Part shown: positions 14,601-27,840 of the stretch, piece by piece
How the letters are laid out: the number at the start of each line of letters is the position of its first letter
Numbering within the stretch: position 1 is the stretch's first letter
NCBI GenBank assembly: GCA_034670405.1
Contig: JAXDDX010000014.1
Coordinates: 2,098,501 to 2,162,500, forward strand
Reading direction: 5' to 3'
DNA: 64,000 nt
Origin: Hoplostethus atlanticus
Taxonomy: Eukaryota; Chordata; Actinopteri; Trachichthyiformes; Trachichthyidae
Notes under the pieces: model-generated
What the model saw: the letters and a program-made list of their open reading frames with translations, nothing else
Database searches by the model: none
What the model was told of the DNA's origin: nothing
Program-made: the position numbers and the translations under genes

Positions 14601-17600
14601 GTGGTAATGCCTGTGAGGAAAAGATTGTTGAGAAGCAGAGAGAACATAATGGGATTCAGTGTTGCTTCTCAAATTGTATTATAAAGTTGATCTGTATGTG
14701 TATGAATCACAATAAATGTGTTAACCTAACAGATCTGGAGGTTAACACCATATTCTTCCAGCCTCATCAATTAGTATTAGAGCTTAAACAACAGATGTAT
14801 GTGGAAGACCCAGCGAGCAGGCAAAGCTCCCCAATCTGCCAGTGAAATTCAAGTAAAGACAGAAAAGAAATTAAAGCAGTAGTAAAACCTGATTTTCAAA
14901 CACAAATCATGTTTCCCAGTTTGCCACTCCCACTTTCTTCTTTTGAAGCATTGCAACATGGGTAAATTGTGAACTGCTTTTAATCCATTCCTTTTAGGTG
15001 TGCACTTGTGGATTGCTGCTGCATCGGAGGTGGGCAATAGAAAAGGCGAGGCTGACAGAGAACTCAGGGTTTTTCCTGTTCCTCTCCTCCCAGCCTGAAG
15101 GGCTGGAGCATTCCTATTACCTGCTCTGAGCCCTGGAGATGGGATTCCTGTGGCGCAGGCTGGGCGCTGCTCTGCTGCACTGCATTGTGATGAGTTCTCC
15201 ACTGATGTTTTCCTGCTCTTGCTCCTCTCGACTCTGCCAGTTCTACTTTTCTCTCTACGCCTCTCCTCACCCTTGGTGTAGACGTTTTTTTTCCCAATAT
15301 ATCTGCCTCCTCCTTTCGTTCTTGTTTCTATGCTCTTGCTGAATCTATGTGTTACACATTCTCTTCCTCTTGTGTGTGTGTGCCTCTTTTCCTTTCCATC
15401 CTACTGCATTTGTTCTCACTCTATCTATGATCAAGCTACTACTCTAGATGTGAGTTGAATCATGTCAATAACTACAGTGGATTGAAAATGGAAAATGTCA
15501 TCTGTGAGTCACTGTAGCCTTTCGGAGAGCATTGAAAAACTGTGGGATGAAAGGTAGCATAATCTAAACTCTAGCTCTCTGCTCTGACACACATTCAACT
15601 TGCACTTCAACAGTATTTCCTCTTTTCACTCTGTTCTTTCCCCTCTTTCTCTTATTGGGTTTTCTTTTCTTCTATTTTCTTTTTCTGCCTGTCGTATCAC
15701 ATTCACTCTGGAGGAAGCTGTCAATGTGAATATATATCTTCATGTACAGTGTTAATTTTTGTCATGAAAATGGTAAAAATTTAAAGATATTGAATAGGGT
15801 CACAAAATAGCAAGTCTTTAGCTTCAATCCAAAAATATTGGAATCAGCCTATATCAGTATAAAAAAGCCCATATCAGTATAACCTTCATCATATGATTTA
15901 AAGCCCAATATGCATATGTCACGCCTGAAAGAAAAAAAAAATCTGTTTCTCCAAACAAAGGAGACAACATTTCTACTATGATGGATTATGGTTTGAATCA
16001 GCACAATATTTGATTGAGTCTCAAATTGAGTGGCACCATACAAGTAGCAGAACGTAATGCATCTATACCTCAGAGCATATATTTCACAACTTTCCTTGTG
16101 CAGTGAAAACAAATGTCTGAAAGGTTTACCGCTGGAGAAAACAGTAGAAGTTCTGTGGTCCTTTTGGTCCTCAGTCTTGATTTCTCTCCTTATTTTCTAC
16201 TTCTGTCCTTGTCTCCCTTTCTTTCTGTTTTTCCTTTCTCTGTCTGTCCTCATGCAGCTTAATGTTGTCACTCCACATCCTGCTATCAGAAACCGTCGTT
16301 GTCTCATCTGTTCCTCTACTCTCCCTTGAGAACTATGTTTGTCTCCTTATTCCCTCTACATCCCCTTCTCCGATCCTCCCCTCTCCCTTTCTCTTCCTCC
16401 CCCAGGATTCTCCTGTCACTTCCTGTGCTCCCAGTGGTACATCTTGGAACAAACAACCAGGAGACAGTAATGTGATATGGAAACAGTAATGTGATAAGGA
16501 CAGAGAACGTATGGATATAGACGGAGGGTCTAGAATATTGTGTCCGCACTGAAATGGTTTAAAACAATACTGACATAATGCAGAATAAAACCGGAGCTTG
16601 TGTGTGTTTGGGTTCCTCTCAGTTTACACGTATGTGTGCGCACATTTGCATTTGATATATGGGTTCCATAGATAGAGTTGGTTGATGAAGCAAAGATAAA
16701 GTCTGTATTCCCCAAACAACCCTGCACTTCCTCCCCAAGCTCTCTCCTCTCCTCCTCCTCCTCCATTCTCACCCGTCCTCGGGGTAGTCTGACATGGGAG
16801 CCTTCTTTGCTGTGGGGTTGACAGGAACCTGATATCTCCCCATCTGGCCCTGCATGAAGTCTGGGCCTCTCATCACAGAACTGGCTGCCTGACAGCTCAT
16901 CCATTCAGGCTGGCCCCACTAGGCTTTGCCCCAATGCTCCCTGCCATAACTGGGCCTCCATAACAAACTCCTGTGCCGCGTTGACTGTGGAGGAACAAGC
17001 AAAACGGCATGAAGCTGAAGCTGGCCAGGCAAGGAGCTTCTGTTTAGTGCTATGGCCTTAGGGTCTGTAAGGAAGTTGGAAGTAGGAGGGGTGGTGGAGG
17101 ATGGGCTAAGGAAAATTAAGTAAGGCAGAATGAGGAGAGATGTTACAGTCAATAAGTAACCTAATACAGCAGTAGTGGGCAGACCAGGCATTCCTCTTCT
17201 TGTTCCCTTGTGGTTAGCACAGTGAGCCATTTTTCAAGTTAAAAGAAGGATTTGGGTTAGATGTGGAAAGCCCATGAGAGTCAATGTGGCATTTGCAGTG
17301 TGCATTATGTACCTGGTGCAAAACAGGCATGGAGACACAGAGCAAATAATATTATATCTTTCAATGCTATAGTCTCTTTCTCTGTCTTTAATCTCTCCAT
17401 TTAGCCCATTGACAGTGGCATGGAGCACAGGGAAAAAAAAGATGGAACATTTGGAGACTTCCCATCAATTTTGTAGAAATTGTATGAATTTTTTTTTTTT
17501 TTTTCAAAAAATAAATCTAAAAAGAAACACACTATTAGAAAACCATTATCACCCTTGCATGATTGAAGAATTGGCTTCTGTCACACATGGTAATGAAAGA

Positions 17601-18541
17601 TGCAGAGTGAGAGAATATAAAGCTCAACACTATGGAAACACCTCCATTGAGAAGAATGTGGGCATAAGACATCATTATAATCACTTAGACCTACATACTG
17701 AGGAGCTCAACCAAAATAGCTCTCTGTTCCGCCCCGCTTATTCCCTCACGTCTGAGTGGGGGCACCATCGTTCAATAATTTCCTCCACACTCAGATGGTG
17801 GCCAGCTTCTACTACAGATGGAGGCGAAGAGGATGGATAGAAAAAGAAATAGAAATAGGGCGAGCTAGGCCTGAAGCAAATAAAACAGAAGTGGGAATCA
17901 ATTTTATCATCCAATTATCATTTTGGCCTGACCTCTGTGCACTCAATATTACTAGTTTCAATAATAGATATGAAAGTTCTTTTCCTACACCCTAATTAGG
18001 ATTACCATGAGGAAAGAGAGATGGTCATCCCTTCAAATCACTACACCTTAAGTTCGGTGTGTGTGTGCGTATCACATTGGTGTCATCTTCAGAAAAATAA
18101 ACTCTTATAAATAAACTCCAGCACCACAATCAAATGAGACAAATTCAGCAAAATGGCATAGTATTGGACATAGTGTGTCAGAATGCCCATGCCAAAGTCA
18201 ATTAACGAAAACTTTACTCTACTATAGAATCCACATCGTGTAACTCCTCAAAACCAAGACCCAACTCAAAATGAAACTCACCCGTGAATCAACATGATTA
18301 ATCCTAGCATTCTGGGAAATCGTCCAGCAGTCACTGGCCAGGAACCATCAGCAAGTAAGGTAACTACTGCCTCAGATGCAATGCCTCATGTAAATGTCTT
18401 CACTTTGACTCTCTTTAATGTCCACATGCAAGCAAGAACATTTAGGGGAAATTGTGACATTTATCAAACTGTCAAAGAATCAAACTTTCCAAAAACAAAC
18501 TAAAGGATACGGTGCTCAACAGGCAGTAATGTAGTGCATGC
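11624..18541. other. Long non-coding stretch, no gene recognised
   Basis: Purine-rich patches lie near 11660-11730 and 13005-13035, and pyrimidine-rich ones at 15600-15690, 16170-16260 and 16360-16410. A T-rich homopolymer is at about 17488-17505. Between 15846 and 15886 the phrase CATATCAGTATAA recurs in tandem. Open frames up to about 140 codons occur but look like chance. No transposon ends or RNA genes could be supported. Confidence 0.45.
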
Positions 18542-18590
18542 CAGTGGTGGAAAAAGTGTGTCCAAGTTTAAAAAAAATAACTACCCACAT
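18542..18590 (+). mobile_element. Possible hAT-type terminus fragment
   Basis: CAGTGGTGGAAAAAGTGTGT resembles the widespread teleost repeat end CAGTGGTGGAAAAAGTA. Only this terminal piece is visible and no opposite end was found, so this is a weak call from memory of the repeat family. Confidence 0.25.
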
Positions 18591-18779
18591 GGACAACCCT
18601 TGCTTGGATGTTAGAGGACAGGGTTGAGTGCAGGTATGCAATTGTGGCTATCAAGTCGGCACCTACCATTACAGATCACATTGAATTGGCAACAACAGCT
18701 CAAGATGGCACAACAATAAATTCCATTCCAAATTCAAAGAACTTTCCCCCACTATACCCATTCTCAGCATTGATCAGGC

Positions 18780-19041
18780 CTACAACCATCTACAACACTA
18801 ACACTACACTGCACTTAGACCTATACTTTTGTTGTTTGTTGATATATTCACATTGTTCCTTATATTTCACAGCACTTCCTAACTTTGTTAAGAAAAGTGC
18901 TACACAAATGTGCCATGTACGTCTAGAGTTGGTTATGTCACAGATCAATCAGGGATTTCTTTAACTTTTGTTACGATTCATTGATCATAACACAACACAG
19001 AAATGAATAAAGTACCTACCTACCTACCTACCTACCTACCT
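18780..19041 (+). mobile_element. Retroelement 3' end with (TACC)n tail
   Basis: The segment ends with CACAGAAATGAATAAAGTACC followed by a perfect TACC run (19013-19041). An independent copy at about 62682-62902 ends almost the same way (AACACAGAAATTTCCCC... then AATAAAGTACCTACC), so both look like insertions of related non-LTR elements with a simple-repeat tail. The 5' limit is a guess; no reverse transcriptase is present. Confidence 0.45.
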
Positions 19042-22000
19042 AAATAAACTCCATTCCTGGTAATTCCTGACTTTAAAAGTATATCCATGATTTTGATTAC
19101 AATAGTGATTACAATAGTTTGATGTGGTAAAATAAAGATAAGACAATATGTTACATTTATTTTAGAATATTTCACTTTTGAAATAAAATCAGGTTCAGCA
19201 GTTAGTAGGACCAATACTATAATATATGATTAGAACTTGGATGACTTATACAAGGTTTGGTTGAGCTTTTACTCCCCAATGAGGTTTATTGTTTTAGTAG
19301 TCCAGGTCTAATTGAGAAATGTACCCCATTGCCCTGGGTAATTTAACTCACCATCACTATTCACTATTCTCAATAAAGCTTTATATCGGTTGAACCATCT
19401 TAGGAATCGGAAAAAAACATACCAAAACAGTCGGATGTGTTATGTCTGTATGTGTTAAAAACTTCACTACACTGTAGTGGAATGTGCAGACATCAAAAGC
19501 GTTTGTCGAAATTAGGTGTCATTGACCTTTAGCTCACTTGAACTCTTTGTGAGCCATGTGGCCCTGTTTATGTGCCCTGAGCATCCTTCCGTCACCCCTG
19601 GGCACTCAAGTGGCAGCTGACAATGACCCCTGCCAGCAGAGGTCACAGAGCTGAGCTGCACTCAGGATAATGGACAAATTATGCAAGGAGCTGAACAAAG
19701 AGCCTCCTTCCTAACACTCTCTCTCCCTTTCTCGCCAGATGCAAATGCGGCGGCAATCCAAAATGTTGTGAAAAACTGATTTTCCAGCTTCAAATCCCAA
19801 TTTTTCATACATGATCTGAATCAGAGAGTGGCACTTTGATTCAATAAATATGGGGGCTCCTTTATGCATTGAAGAGTGAACTCAATTTCCCCAAGGATGT
19901 AATCCCTCCACCCTCAGACCTCTGAGGCATGCAAAGCGAAGCACGCTCACTGTGCAATCAGAACGGCAATGTGACCCATCAGCACCCCCTCCTACTTAGA
20001 CACCAATACCACATCAGCAACTCAATCTGGAGGTGACAGCCAGAAAGCACACCAGAGCAACTCTAATCTTTTTAGGGTCCCCAAAAAAATTAAATAGGGG
20101 TCCCAACACACTATGCCTCCATTTTGATACAGCAAATATTCAGCCATAAAAATAAAATTACTTGTGTTATTCCTTTGAATAGTAATATGTGATTTCTAGC
20201 ATTGTAGTATTATTTCTGGAGGTCTTCCAACCAGCTAGGCTAGATAACAGGCTTGATATGATTTCGAAGAATTTGGGGATTGAGAAAGGCTAAGAAAGAT
20301 AACTACTGCTTGGACATGTAAAATAATAATAAAATGCAGATTGCAACAAGGACACAAAATTATATAAAGTTCTTTGTCTTGAAATTATTCCATTTTTGGT
20401 ATGCTAAATAGCCATTATTTGATGTTTTCATGAGGAATTTAAAATTTGTATCAAACGATAATTTGACCTCTATGATAGAATTTGAGAGTTTAATGTGTAG
20501 GCCCTGATTTATTCAATTAAATGTTATAGAAAATATTATACTTGATGGTTATTTTACGACAGTTTTTAATCTTTCATATTTTTGTTGGAGGCCCTGGTAT
20601 GGGGCCTCAACCTTGCTACTTGCTTTAATAGGGTGGGATGGGTCAGATCTGATGGCTCAGAGCTGACAATTTAACCACAAAAATTGATGTAATTATATGT
20701 AAGTGTGCCAGGGAAGACAGTGTGCACAGCTGTGGGCCAGCACAATGTAGTTAAGGTTAGTAGTACAACTTGAAGGAACTGTACCAGTTTCCATAGAGAC
20801 TGGTAAAAACCCATGTGGGATCCTTGCTGAGAATAAAAGCTTTTGACCTCAGTATGGATGCTCGAAGGCAGTCGCGGTTTGCAAAGTTTCATTTAGATGG
20901 ACCTCTGCCACAGAGAGAGTGGAAAGTAAAAGTGACAGCTTAATTTTTAAAATTTTCACCCAAAAGCACATTAATAAAATTAAGAGTTTGAGCATTTCAT
21001 TTGAGCATAAAACGTATTTTATAAAACATTTCAGGTCAAGTTGGCAACTTTGTGTCCAAATATTTACTAAGAGTATCCTTTCTCAAGTGATTGTTAATAT
21101 AATGTTAATACTCACCATAATCACAACTATGTTTTTTTTAATGCCCCCTGAAGAACAGGGATTGTTATTATTGTAAAACGTTACTTTAGTTCTCCATGAT
21201 GTTTGCAAATAAATGTAGTCTAGTTAAAAGGGTCATTATTGAATGAATGAGGAGATCCAAACAAGACAAAGTCCAGTTGTGATGGGCTGACTGGACTTAG
21301 TCTGAAACAGGATGGATTTTTCAGAATTTAACCACCGAAACAAAATCAACATTTAACAATGTCTGTATTAATTGTCTTTAATCATACATGTATTTAAATA
21401 GAGGATTATTATTATCTTAAGGATGTTTCATGTGTATTTATTTCTGTTGTTTTATTCTATATTCCAAATGTATCTTTAATTACTGTTGGTTGCATTTCAC
21501 GTGTGCAAGTGAGTGGAATTTATGCTCCAATATACCTAATATATTACTTCTTACATGTCTGACTCTCCAGTCATGCCTGATTTATTTCGCTGTGTTTCCC
21601 AAGAGAGTGGTGGCTTACAACATATGCCTTAATAAATGGTGGTGATATGATGTGCTTAGTGTGCTTGGTAAAAGAAACCAAGTGCAACATCAACATTTTG
21701 TCCCTTGCCGCTTCTGTGGAGTTACTCTCTTTCTCTCACTCTCTCTCTGTTTCACACACATATGTACACATTGCTATCCTTTATTGGTGGCTAGTTACAG
21801 TTCACAGCATGTTCCAATACTTTTCATCTCTTGCATACTGTATGTGCACATTTAATCATATTTTAGCACAACTATGATATGCACCTGCACATAATATTTG
21901 GGAATAGCGTTGGCTGTGTGTGTGTGTGTGTGTGTGTGTGTGCACGCCAGCACACTCTTCCGGCAGACCTCCAACAGAACACATCTGCTACTTGAAAGAC

Positions 22001-22241
22001 ACGGGCCTGCAGAAGGTGGTCAGCTCAGCGAACAATGAGGAGTAAGAGAGAGAGACAGAGAGATAGAGAGAGCAATAGGTAGAAACAGCAAGTACCACAT
22101 CTCTTCCCCACACTAAGCCTACAACCCTGAGAAGGAAAAAATGTTCTGTTTTGCTGTAGAATGATCCTTCTGTACATGCTGTTTGAAACATGTTTTAGCT
22201 GTGTTGTGCAGTGCGAGGGGCAGTGACTGCAACACCCTGAC
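19042..22241. other. Non-coding stretch with a candidate conserved block
   Basis: From about 19500 to 19990 the base composition is more balanced and low-repeat, with motif-like words such as TGACCTTTAGCTCACTTGAAC and ATGCAAATG. It looks like the sort of sequence conserved non-coding elements have, but I cannot test conservation. At 20060-20640, fragments such as GGGGTCCC and GGGGCCTCAA suggest an old, unidentified repeat. A (TG)n run is at 21915-21942. Confidence 0.35.
21915..21942. repeat. (TG)n microsatellite
   Basis: About 14 uninterrupted TG units. Confidence 0.95.
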
Positions 22242-22456
22242 CAGGAGTGGACTTAGTGATTTGGGGGCCCTAGGCAAAGGCAAGTATGGGGACCTGTGAA
22301 TACCCATGGTCACATGACTCAAGAATGAAATATTTTTAATTTTTCTTATTATTTTTAAGGAAATTTATTTTACATTGATGACCACTATGCTTATATTACT
22401 TAATAACCTTGTATTTTCTGGGGCCCTCTGGCTGCCGGGGCCTAAGACCGCCCCTG
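22242..22456. mobile_element. hAT-type MITE, 215 bp, with perfect 8-bp target duplication
   Basis: The left end CAGGAGTGGACTTAG and the complement of the right end, CAGGGGCGGTCTTAG, form 15-bp terminal inverted repeats with 12 matches. The 8 bp immediately outside each end are identical (ACCCTGAC at 22234-22241 and 22457-22464). CAG-type termini plus an 8-bp duplication are the hallmark of the hAT superfamily. The interior is AT-rich and non-coding, so it is non-autonomous. GGGGGCCCTAGGCAAAG near the left end matches a common vertebrate repeat phrase. Confidence 0.8.
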
Positions 22457-23289
22457 ACCCTGACTCCAATTGACAAAACATGCACCTGTACAAATCAATG
22501 TGCAGCTCTGGGTGCTTTACATACACTCACAGAAGCATGGCATTTTGTGAAAGGGTTTGTGGTATTGGAGCTTTGTGTTATGGAAACAGCAAAAGTCATT
22601 CAAAGCAACTACACGCTCAAGATTATGTCCTCAGATATCGTAAGCCTATATCTGTAACTAAAGCCTGAAATCCTGCTGTGGTAGTAAAGCAGCATATCCT
22701 TGCATATTCAGAGGGGATTACATAAGGGTGCCTTCATAGCATGGGCCAGATGGCTGCATCCAATGAGTGCCAATTGAGATAACAGTGCCACTCAAAAGCT
22801 ATACCACCAAACCCAGTTTGATTAGGCCCAAGACAGTGAGTCTGGCAGCAGCACTGCTCACTATACAATGTGATGTCTTGATGACAGGATCTTCAATCAC
22901 CGGTCCAAAACGCCAAGCTCCCACTCCCACGCACCCACGCAAGTTCTGCCTGGAGACCTGAGACTTGATGAGCGAGAAAGATATACAGAAAACGCAGTGT
23001 AACTTGGGACAGAGAGAGAGAGAAACAGAGTATTATCTAAGACAGTATAGCCAGCTAACACATTAAGTAGCGGCGACTTATTGGGACTTTTCGATAATTT
23101 CATGACTTACCAGCGCACAACATTGTGGCTCATTTCAGATGTTACCAGTCGGTCATCAAATTACCATCTGGCGACATAGCCTTAACGACAAATTAACAAA
23201 TTCCTGGAATGTTCTTGAATTACTAACTTTTACTAACTAACTAAACATTTTTTAACTGGGCAACTGGGTTTAACTGGGTTATTACTGTG

Positions 23290-23309
23290 AATATTATATA
23301 TATAATATT
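23290..23309. repeat. Perfect 20-bp A/T palindrome
   Basis: AATATTATATATATAATATT is its own reverse complement and sits in an AT-only patch up to about 23333. It may be a simple low-complexity accident. Confidence 0.85.
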
Positions 23310-23709
23310 ATAGATTATATATATTATATATTAACCTGCAGGGTAGGGTTAGATTCTGTATTGTGAACTTGTACTGGTGTCAAGCTATCCAGACTGAGAA
23401 AAATATTAATTAAAACGTTTATTAATGAACATAATGCCGAGTTTTGAGTAATAGAAGGTACCAGAGTGAAAATGAAGAATACATCTGAGGAGTCATTTGG
23501 AAGCAAATTAACATACGATTGATGTAATTTTCCAAAATGTTCTGTGCATCCTAATTGTTTTTCAAAACTGACAAATTGTAGGCTTTTAATTTGAAGGCAA
23601 AATCGTCTAAACTCCGATCTCATCCTGTCTATCTGTGGCTGCTTGACTCAGCTGCTGACTGTGTTCCTGGAGGCGCTATGAGACAAGTGTTCACTAATTG
23701 ATATGGAAA

Positions 23710-23832
23710 TGTGATAAATGGCTCTTGTAGGATAAAACCTTGTGGTTTCGAACTAACTGACGACATCAACAGTGTGATAAATGGCTCTTGTTGGATAAAA
23801 CCTTGTGGTTTCAAACTAACTGACATCAACAG
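23710..23832. repeat. Tandem duplication, two units of 63 and 60 bp
   Basis: Units 23710-23772 and 23773-23832 are nearly identical: two substitutions and one 3-bp deletion (CGA lost in the second unit). No open frame is carried. Confidence 0.93.
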
Positions 23833-25282
23833 TTCTAAATCTGATTCTAAGGTGCATGTCAATGTATAATTCTAGAACAATTGATTTGTGTTTGATGTGA
23901 TTGATGTCAGGTGAAACAGTAACAGCGTTGGCTCTCTGTCCTAATGCTTTGGCCATGAGAGTCTCTTTAAGTGTTGAACAATAGTACAACAACAGTATTA
24001 TTGTATTAACATTATTGAACTGACAATATTACAATTTGTGATAGACATTACATTACTAGACATTATTTTGCTTGCTAGTGAACCTAGTAGCTAACATTGC
24101 ACTGCAAAAATTGTATAGCTAGTGATAGTTATGGTGTTTGGCTAGTGTACATTGTCACCCACCAGACAAAAAGTGCAATAATGTTGGTATGCTCCTTATG
24201 GTAAAGAGAGAGGCAATTTGATTGGATTGAATCTTGTACCCAACCTTTTTCCCTCAAATGTTATAAAAATGTGTAGATCTTGTAATGGCTTATGTAACTG
24301 TGGGTGCCGCAAGATGATTTTCAATACAATCTATTGCTTTGTTTAGTTGTTATAAGATGTTTCACCCTGTGTCTATGGAAAATCATGCCAGCCAGCAAGC
24401 TGCTAGCAAATCAGTGGGCAGTCTTGGTTAACTTACGCTTTTGCTCAATATATTACATTTTCACTTATATAAAATTGCCGCTATGTGCAGACTACCACCG
24501 GAAAGTGTTATGTAGTAGCCACAGATGGAGGAATTTCAATTTTCCATTTGTGACAATGTAAGTGTTAATATCGCTACCACCAAACTGGTGGTGTCTAAGG
24601 GACACAAGAGATTTCAGGAAGTGAAATCACCATCAGTTATGATAGACTCAAACTGCATGTACTTTGGCTAGTGGGTCATCAAAAGAGGGAGCAAAGAGAG
24701 CTTTCATATTGTTCTCTCAAGCGTGACATAATGTTTTGGCCCAAACAGGGAATTCCAGATCCCCTCCCCATTCAGTCTAATCTGAAAATGAATAGGGGTG
24801 TAAAATAATTGCCTTTAACTATGTCTAGAGCTTATATTGCTTTCTATTATGCATTTCTTTACTTGTTGAGGGGGATTCTGGTGGGTTTTGAGGCTGCAAT
24901 GAAAAAAATTAAATCGCTAGCCATACTTGAACTTAGCATTCAAGCATTTGTCCCCTCTGTGACCCGTGGATAACGCAACATCCTCCCCATGGTTGTTAGA
25001 ATTTTTTTTTTAATTCAGTAAAGCAAACAAGCATGTTATAACTCATTTCTATGGCTGGCATGCCAATATATTTTTTTTTACAATGCTTTTACCTTTCAGT
25101 TGCTAGCACACAGATGGAAGGCCTACAGGACTCCCCTACGGTAACTATGATGACTGATGCACTTCTGACATCACTTCATGAAATTGCCTGTATCCCTTCT
25201 AGACACCACCAATGAAACTATGTTTTATTATGCTGGGGCAACGTAATTTGGTTAGCTGGGTACCAGAGGAACACTGCCTTTC

Positions 25283-25329
25283 CATTCTCTGTTGAGAAGC
25301 AGAGACTGAACAGAGAATGTTGCAACACC
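25283..25329. repeat. Inverted repeat, 11-bp arms
   Basis: CATTCTCTGTT at 25283-25293 pairs perfectly with AACAGAGAATG at 25319-25329 around a 25-nt spacer. No function is evident. Confidence 0.7.
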
Positions 25330-26299
25330 ACAATTAACACCTGAATTTGACAAAGAGTATTGTTTTCAATATCCTGTTCACAGCAGAGACTGAACTATTG
25401 AGAGATGGCTGTTTTGAGAGACGTGTTTTCTTCTCCTTTTGCAAATACTTTAAGGATGTTCCTCTTGAAGCATCATTCTAAAGACATCTGGCTTTTGTTA
25501 TCATGACAACAATTACAAAAAATTATTTAAACTCTGACTCTTCAGGAATAAAAACCTTGGAAAAATATTTCACTTTGCACATTTTCTGTGCTCTACAAGC
25601 ATAGAAAGTACAAACATCTTTGTAAATATGATCTTTTGTGCACAAAAGAGTTGGTTCCAGTGCAGTAAATAGGGAATTAAAACATTGCCGCAGAGCAAGG
25701 GGATGGGAAGAAAGTCTTGTTTGAAGTTTTTTTTTTTTTAAGGAAGAGAATAGCTGTGTATTATACAATGAGCTCACTAAATATTTGGGCAGTGACACAC
25801 TATTTGATGTCTTGGTTCCATACTTATTATTTTGGATGTGAAATGACACAATGGCTAAAGTGCAGACTGTCTGAAGGTATTTTTACCCATATTGAGTGAA
25901 CAGTTAAAGAACTACAGGCCTTTTTGCATTTTTGCACATGGTGCCAAAAGAATTTGAACAGATTAAGATTACATTGTAGAAAGTAACCAGTTGTAGTTTG
26001 TAGTCAATTCGTTTTACCGAGCAATGACTTGAATATATAAATGTTTGAAACCCAGAAACATGCCCAGAATCTCTATATCTTTATTTGAGGTTTTCTTCAC
26101 AACCTCTTTGCATTTGATCTCTTTGTATCTCTATGTACAAATTCAGTGGTGATTAAGTTGAGGGTGTATGCAGTACATGGCTAGGTTAAACACAAATATG
26201 GTCACTAATTTATCAATCCAGTTTCAAATCATGTTCCTGTGGTAGAGCTTCAAGACAGGGATGCAACTATTTTACATATCAACACACTACAACTAAATA

Positions 26300-26886
26300 C
26301 ACTATATGGCCAAAAGTCAGTGGACACCTGACCATCACACCTATATGAGCTTGCTGGACATCCCATTCTAAAACCATGGGCATTAATATGGAGTTGGACC
26401 CCCCTTTGCGGCTATAACAGCCACTCTTCTGGGAAGGCTTTCCTCAAGCTTTTGGAGTGTGTCTGTGGGAATTTGTGCCCATTCAGCCTAAAGAGCATGT
26501 GTGAGGTCAGGCAGTGATGTTGGACGAGAAGGCCTGGCTCGCAATCGGCGTTCTAATTCCTCCCAAAGGTGTTCAATGGGGTTGAGGTCAGGGCTCTGTG
26601 TAGGCTAATCGAGTTCCTCCACACCAAACTCGTCTAACCATGTCTTTATGGACCTCGCTTTGTGCACAGGGGCACAGTCATGCTGGAACAGCAAAGGGCC
26701 TTCCCCAAGCTGTTGCCACAAAGTTGGAAGCGCCCAATTGGCTAAAATGTCTTTGTATCCTGTAGCATTAAGATTACCCTTCACTGGAACTAAGGGGCCA
26801 AGCCCAAACCCTGAAAAACAGGGTGGCTGAAACACCTTGAACTCAATAATTAGTAGGGGTGTCCACTGACTTTTGGCCATATAGTG
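26300..26886 (-). mobile_element. Tc1/mariner-type element, 587 bp, internally deleted
   Basis: Both ends carry a perfect 29-bp terminal inverted repeat beginning CACTATATGGCCAAAAGT, flanked by TA dinucleotides (26298-26299 and 26887-26888), the TA target duplication of Tc1/mariner elements. A full Tc1-like element is about 1.2-1.6 kb, so over half is missing: the minus-strand transposase starts in mid-domain only about 60 bp inside the right repeat. It is a dead, non-autonomous copy that could once have been mobilised in trans. Confidence 0.92.
26383..26835 (-). pseudogene. Tc1-family transposase, C-terminal half, two in-frame stops
   Basis: The minus-strand frame reads GLGPLVPVKGNLNATGY, then FQHDCAPVHKAR (the second catalytic Asp region of the DDE domain), then SPDLNPIEHLW (third catalytic Glu region), ending at TAA 26383-26385. 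TAG codons at 26605-26607 (a Trp position in relatives) and 26488-26490 (a Gln or similar) interrupt it. The N-terminal DNA-binding domain and the first catalytic Asp are missing. The upstream ATG inside the inverted repeat is not a real start. Confidence 0.88.
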
Positions 26887-27840
26887 TATGTATTGACTGC
26901 AACTGTTTACTCTGGTATAGAGTGGAGCTCATAGTTAATTTCTGAAATATCAAGGTTTTCATTTTGCTTCCATTTTGCTCACAAAGACATGTAGTACTTT
27001 AGAGTGAGGTTGTCACAGTTTCCCCGCTAGAATTAAAAAATAACGTACAAATCTGTAAAAATGTTATGCTAAAATGTGCCATATTTCTTTGATTATATGA
27101 TGATATCAAAGTTATGATGCTAATAAAAAGTTTCATGCTAATAAAGTCCCTCCAATATTACTATAACCATGTTATCCAGATATATAAACCGAATGATTCC
27201 AGAAAAAATCATATTCACTCAAATACAGGACAGTGTGGTTGAGGCTTTAAAGAGCATTCCAAAAAATGTACTACAAGTTTAGTTATCTAGATGGGTTACA
27301 ATTTTAGCAGTGCTTCACAGTCTAAGTAGATTTGACTCTAGGTTAGGACAAATACACAATCAGTAAGAGGAGGCTGTCTTCTTCTTCTTTTTTTTCCTCT
27401 TTTATGCTTTATATACCAAGCTGTGAACATAATATCTGTTTCTTCTTGGTCTATTCCAGGCATTGACAGTAGATCAATAAGACACGCTGTTCACCCCTCA
27501 TGGTGTTTGGAGATCTTGTCAGGGTGGACTGATGAATGGCAGAAGAACAGGCCCCGCAGTAGACAAATGAACCGGACAAGGAACAGGGGGTCAATCAGGT
27601 TAATGATGGTAGCCATGATTATTTTCAGGTGTGAGTGATCTACGATTAATCATTTAGGAGCCAGGCTTGAATGACAGGAGGTGAGAGATGTCCATGATCA
27701 AACTGGTTGGAAAATGACATACCATAAGCTGTACAAAACCTTGTGTCACACTCATAGATTGAAAGATTTCAGGCCGCGTACCCTGCGGCTGTGTAGATAT
27801 TTGAAACCTTTGCTCATTCTAAATGCTAACCAAAAAAAAT

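Larger units (their letters stand above)
22457..26299. other. Non-coding stretch with small duplications and palindromes
   Basis: No gene is recognised. It contains a 20-bp palindrome (23290-23309), a 60-bp tandem duplication (23710-23832) and an 11-bp inverted pair (25283-25293 with 25319-25329). Several A/T homopolymers also occur. Everything else is unassigned intergenic sequence. Confidence 0.5.

Noticed and set aside
20060..20640. hAT-like element bounded by GGGGTCCC and GGGGCCTC phrases
   Set aside because: I could not find matching inverted ends or a target duplication, unlike the element at 22242-22456.
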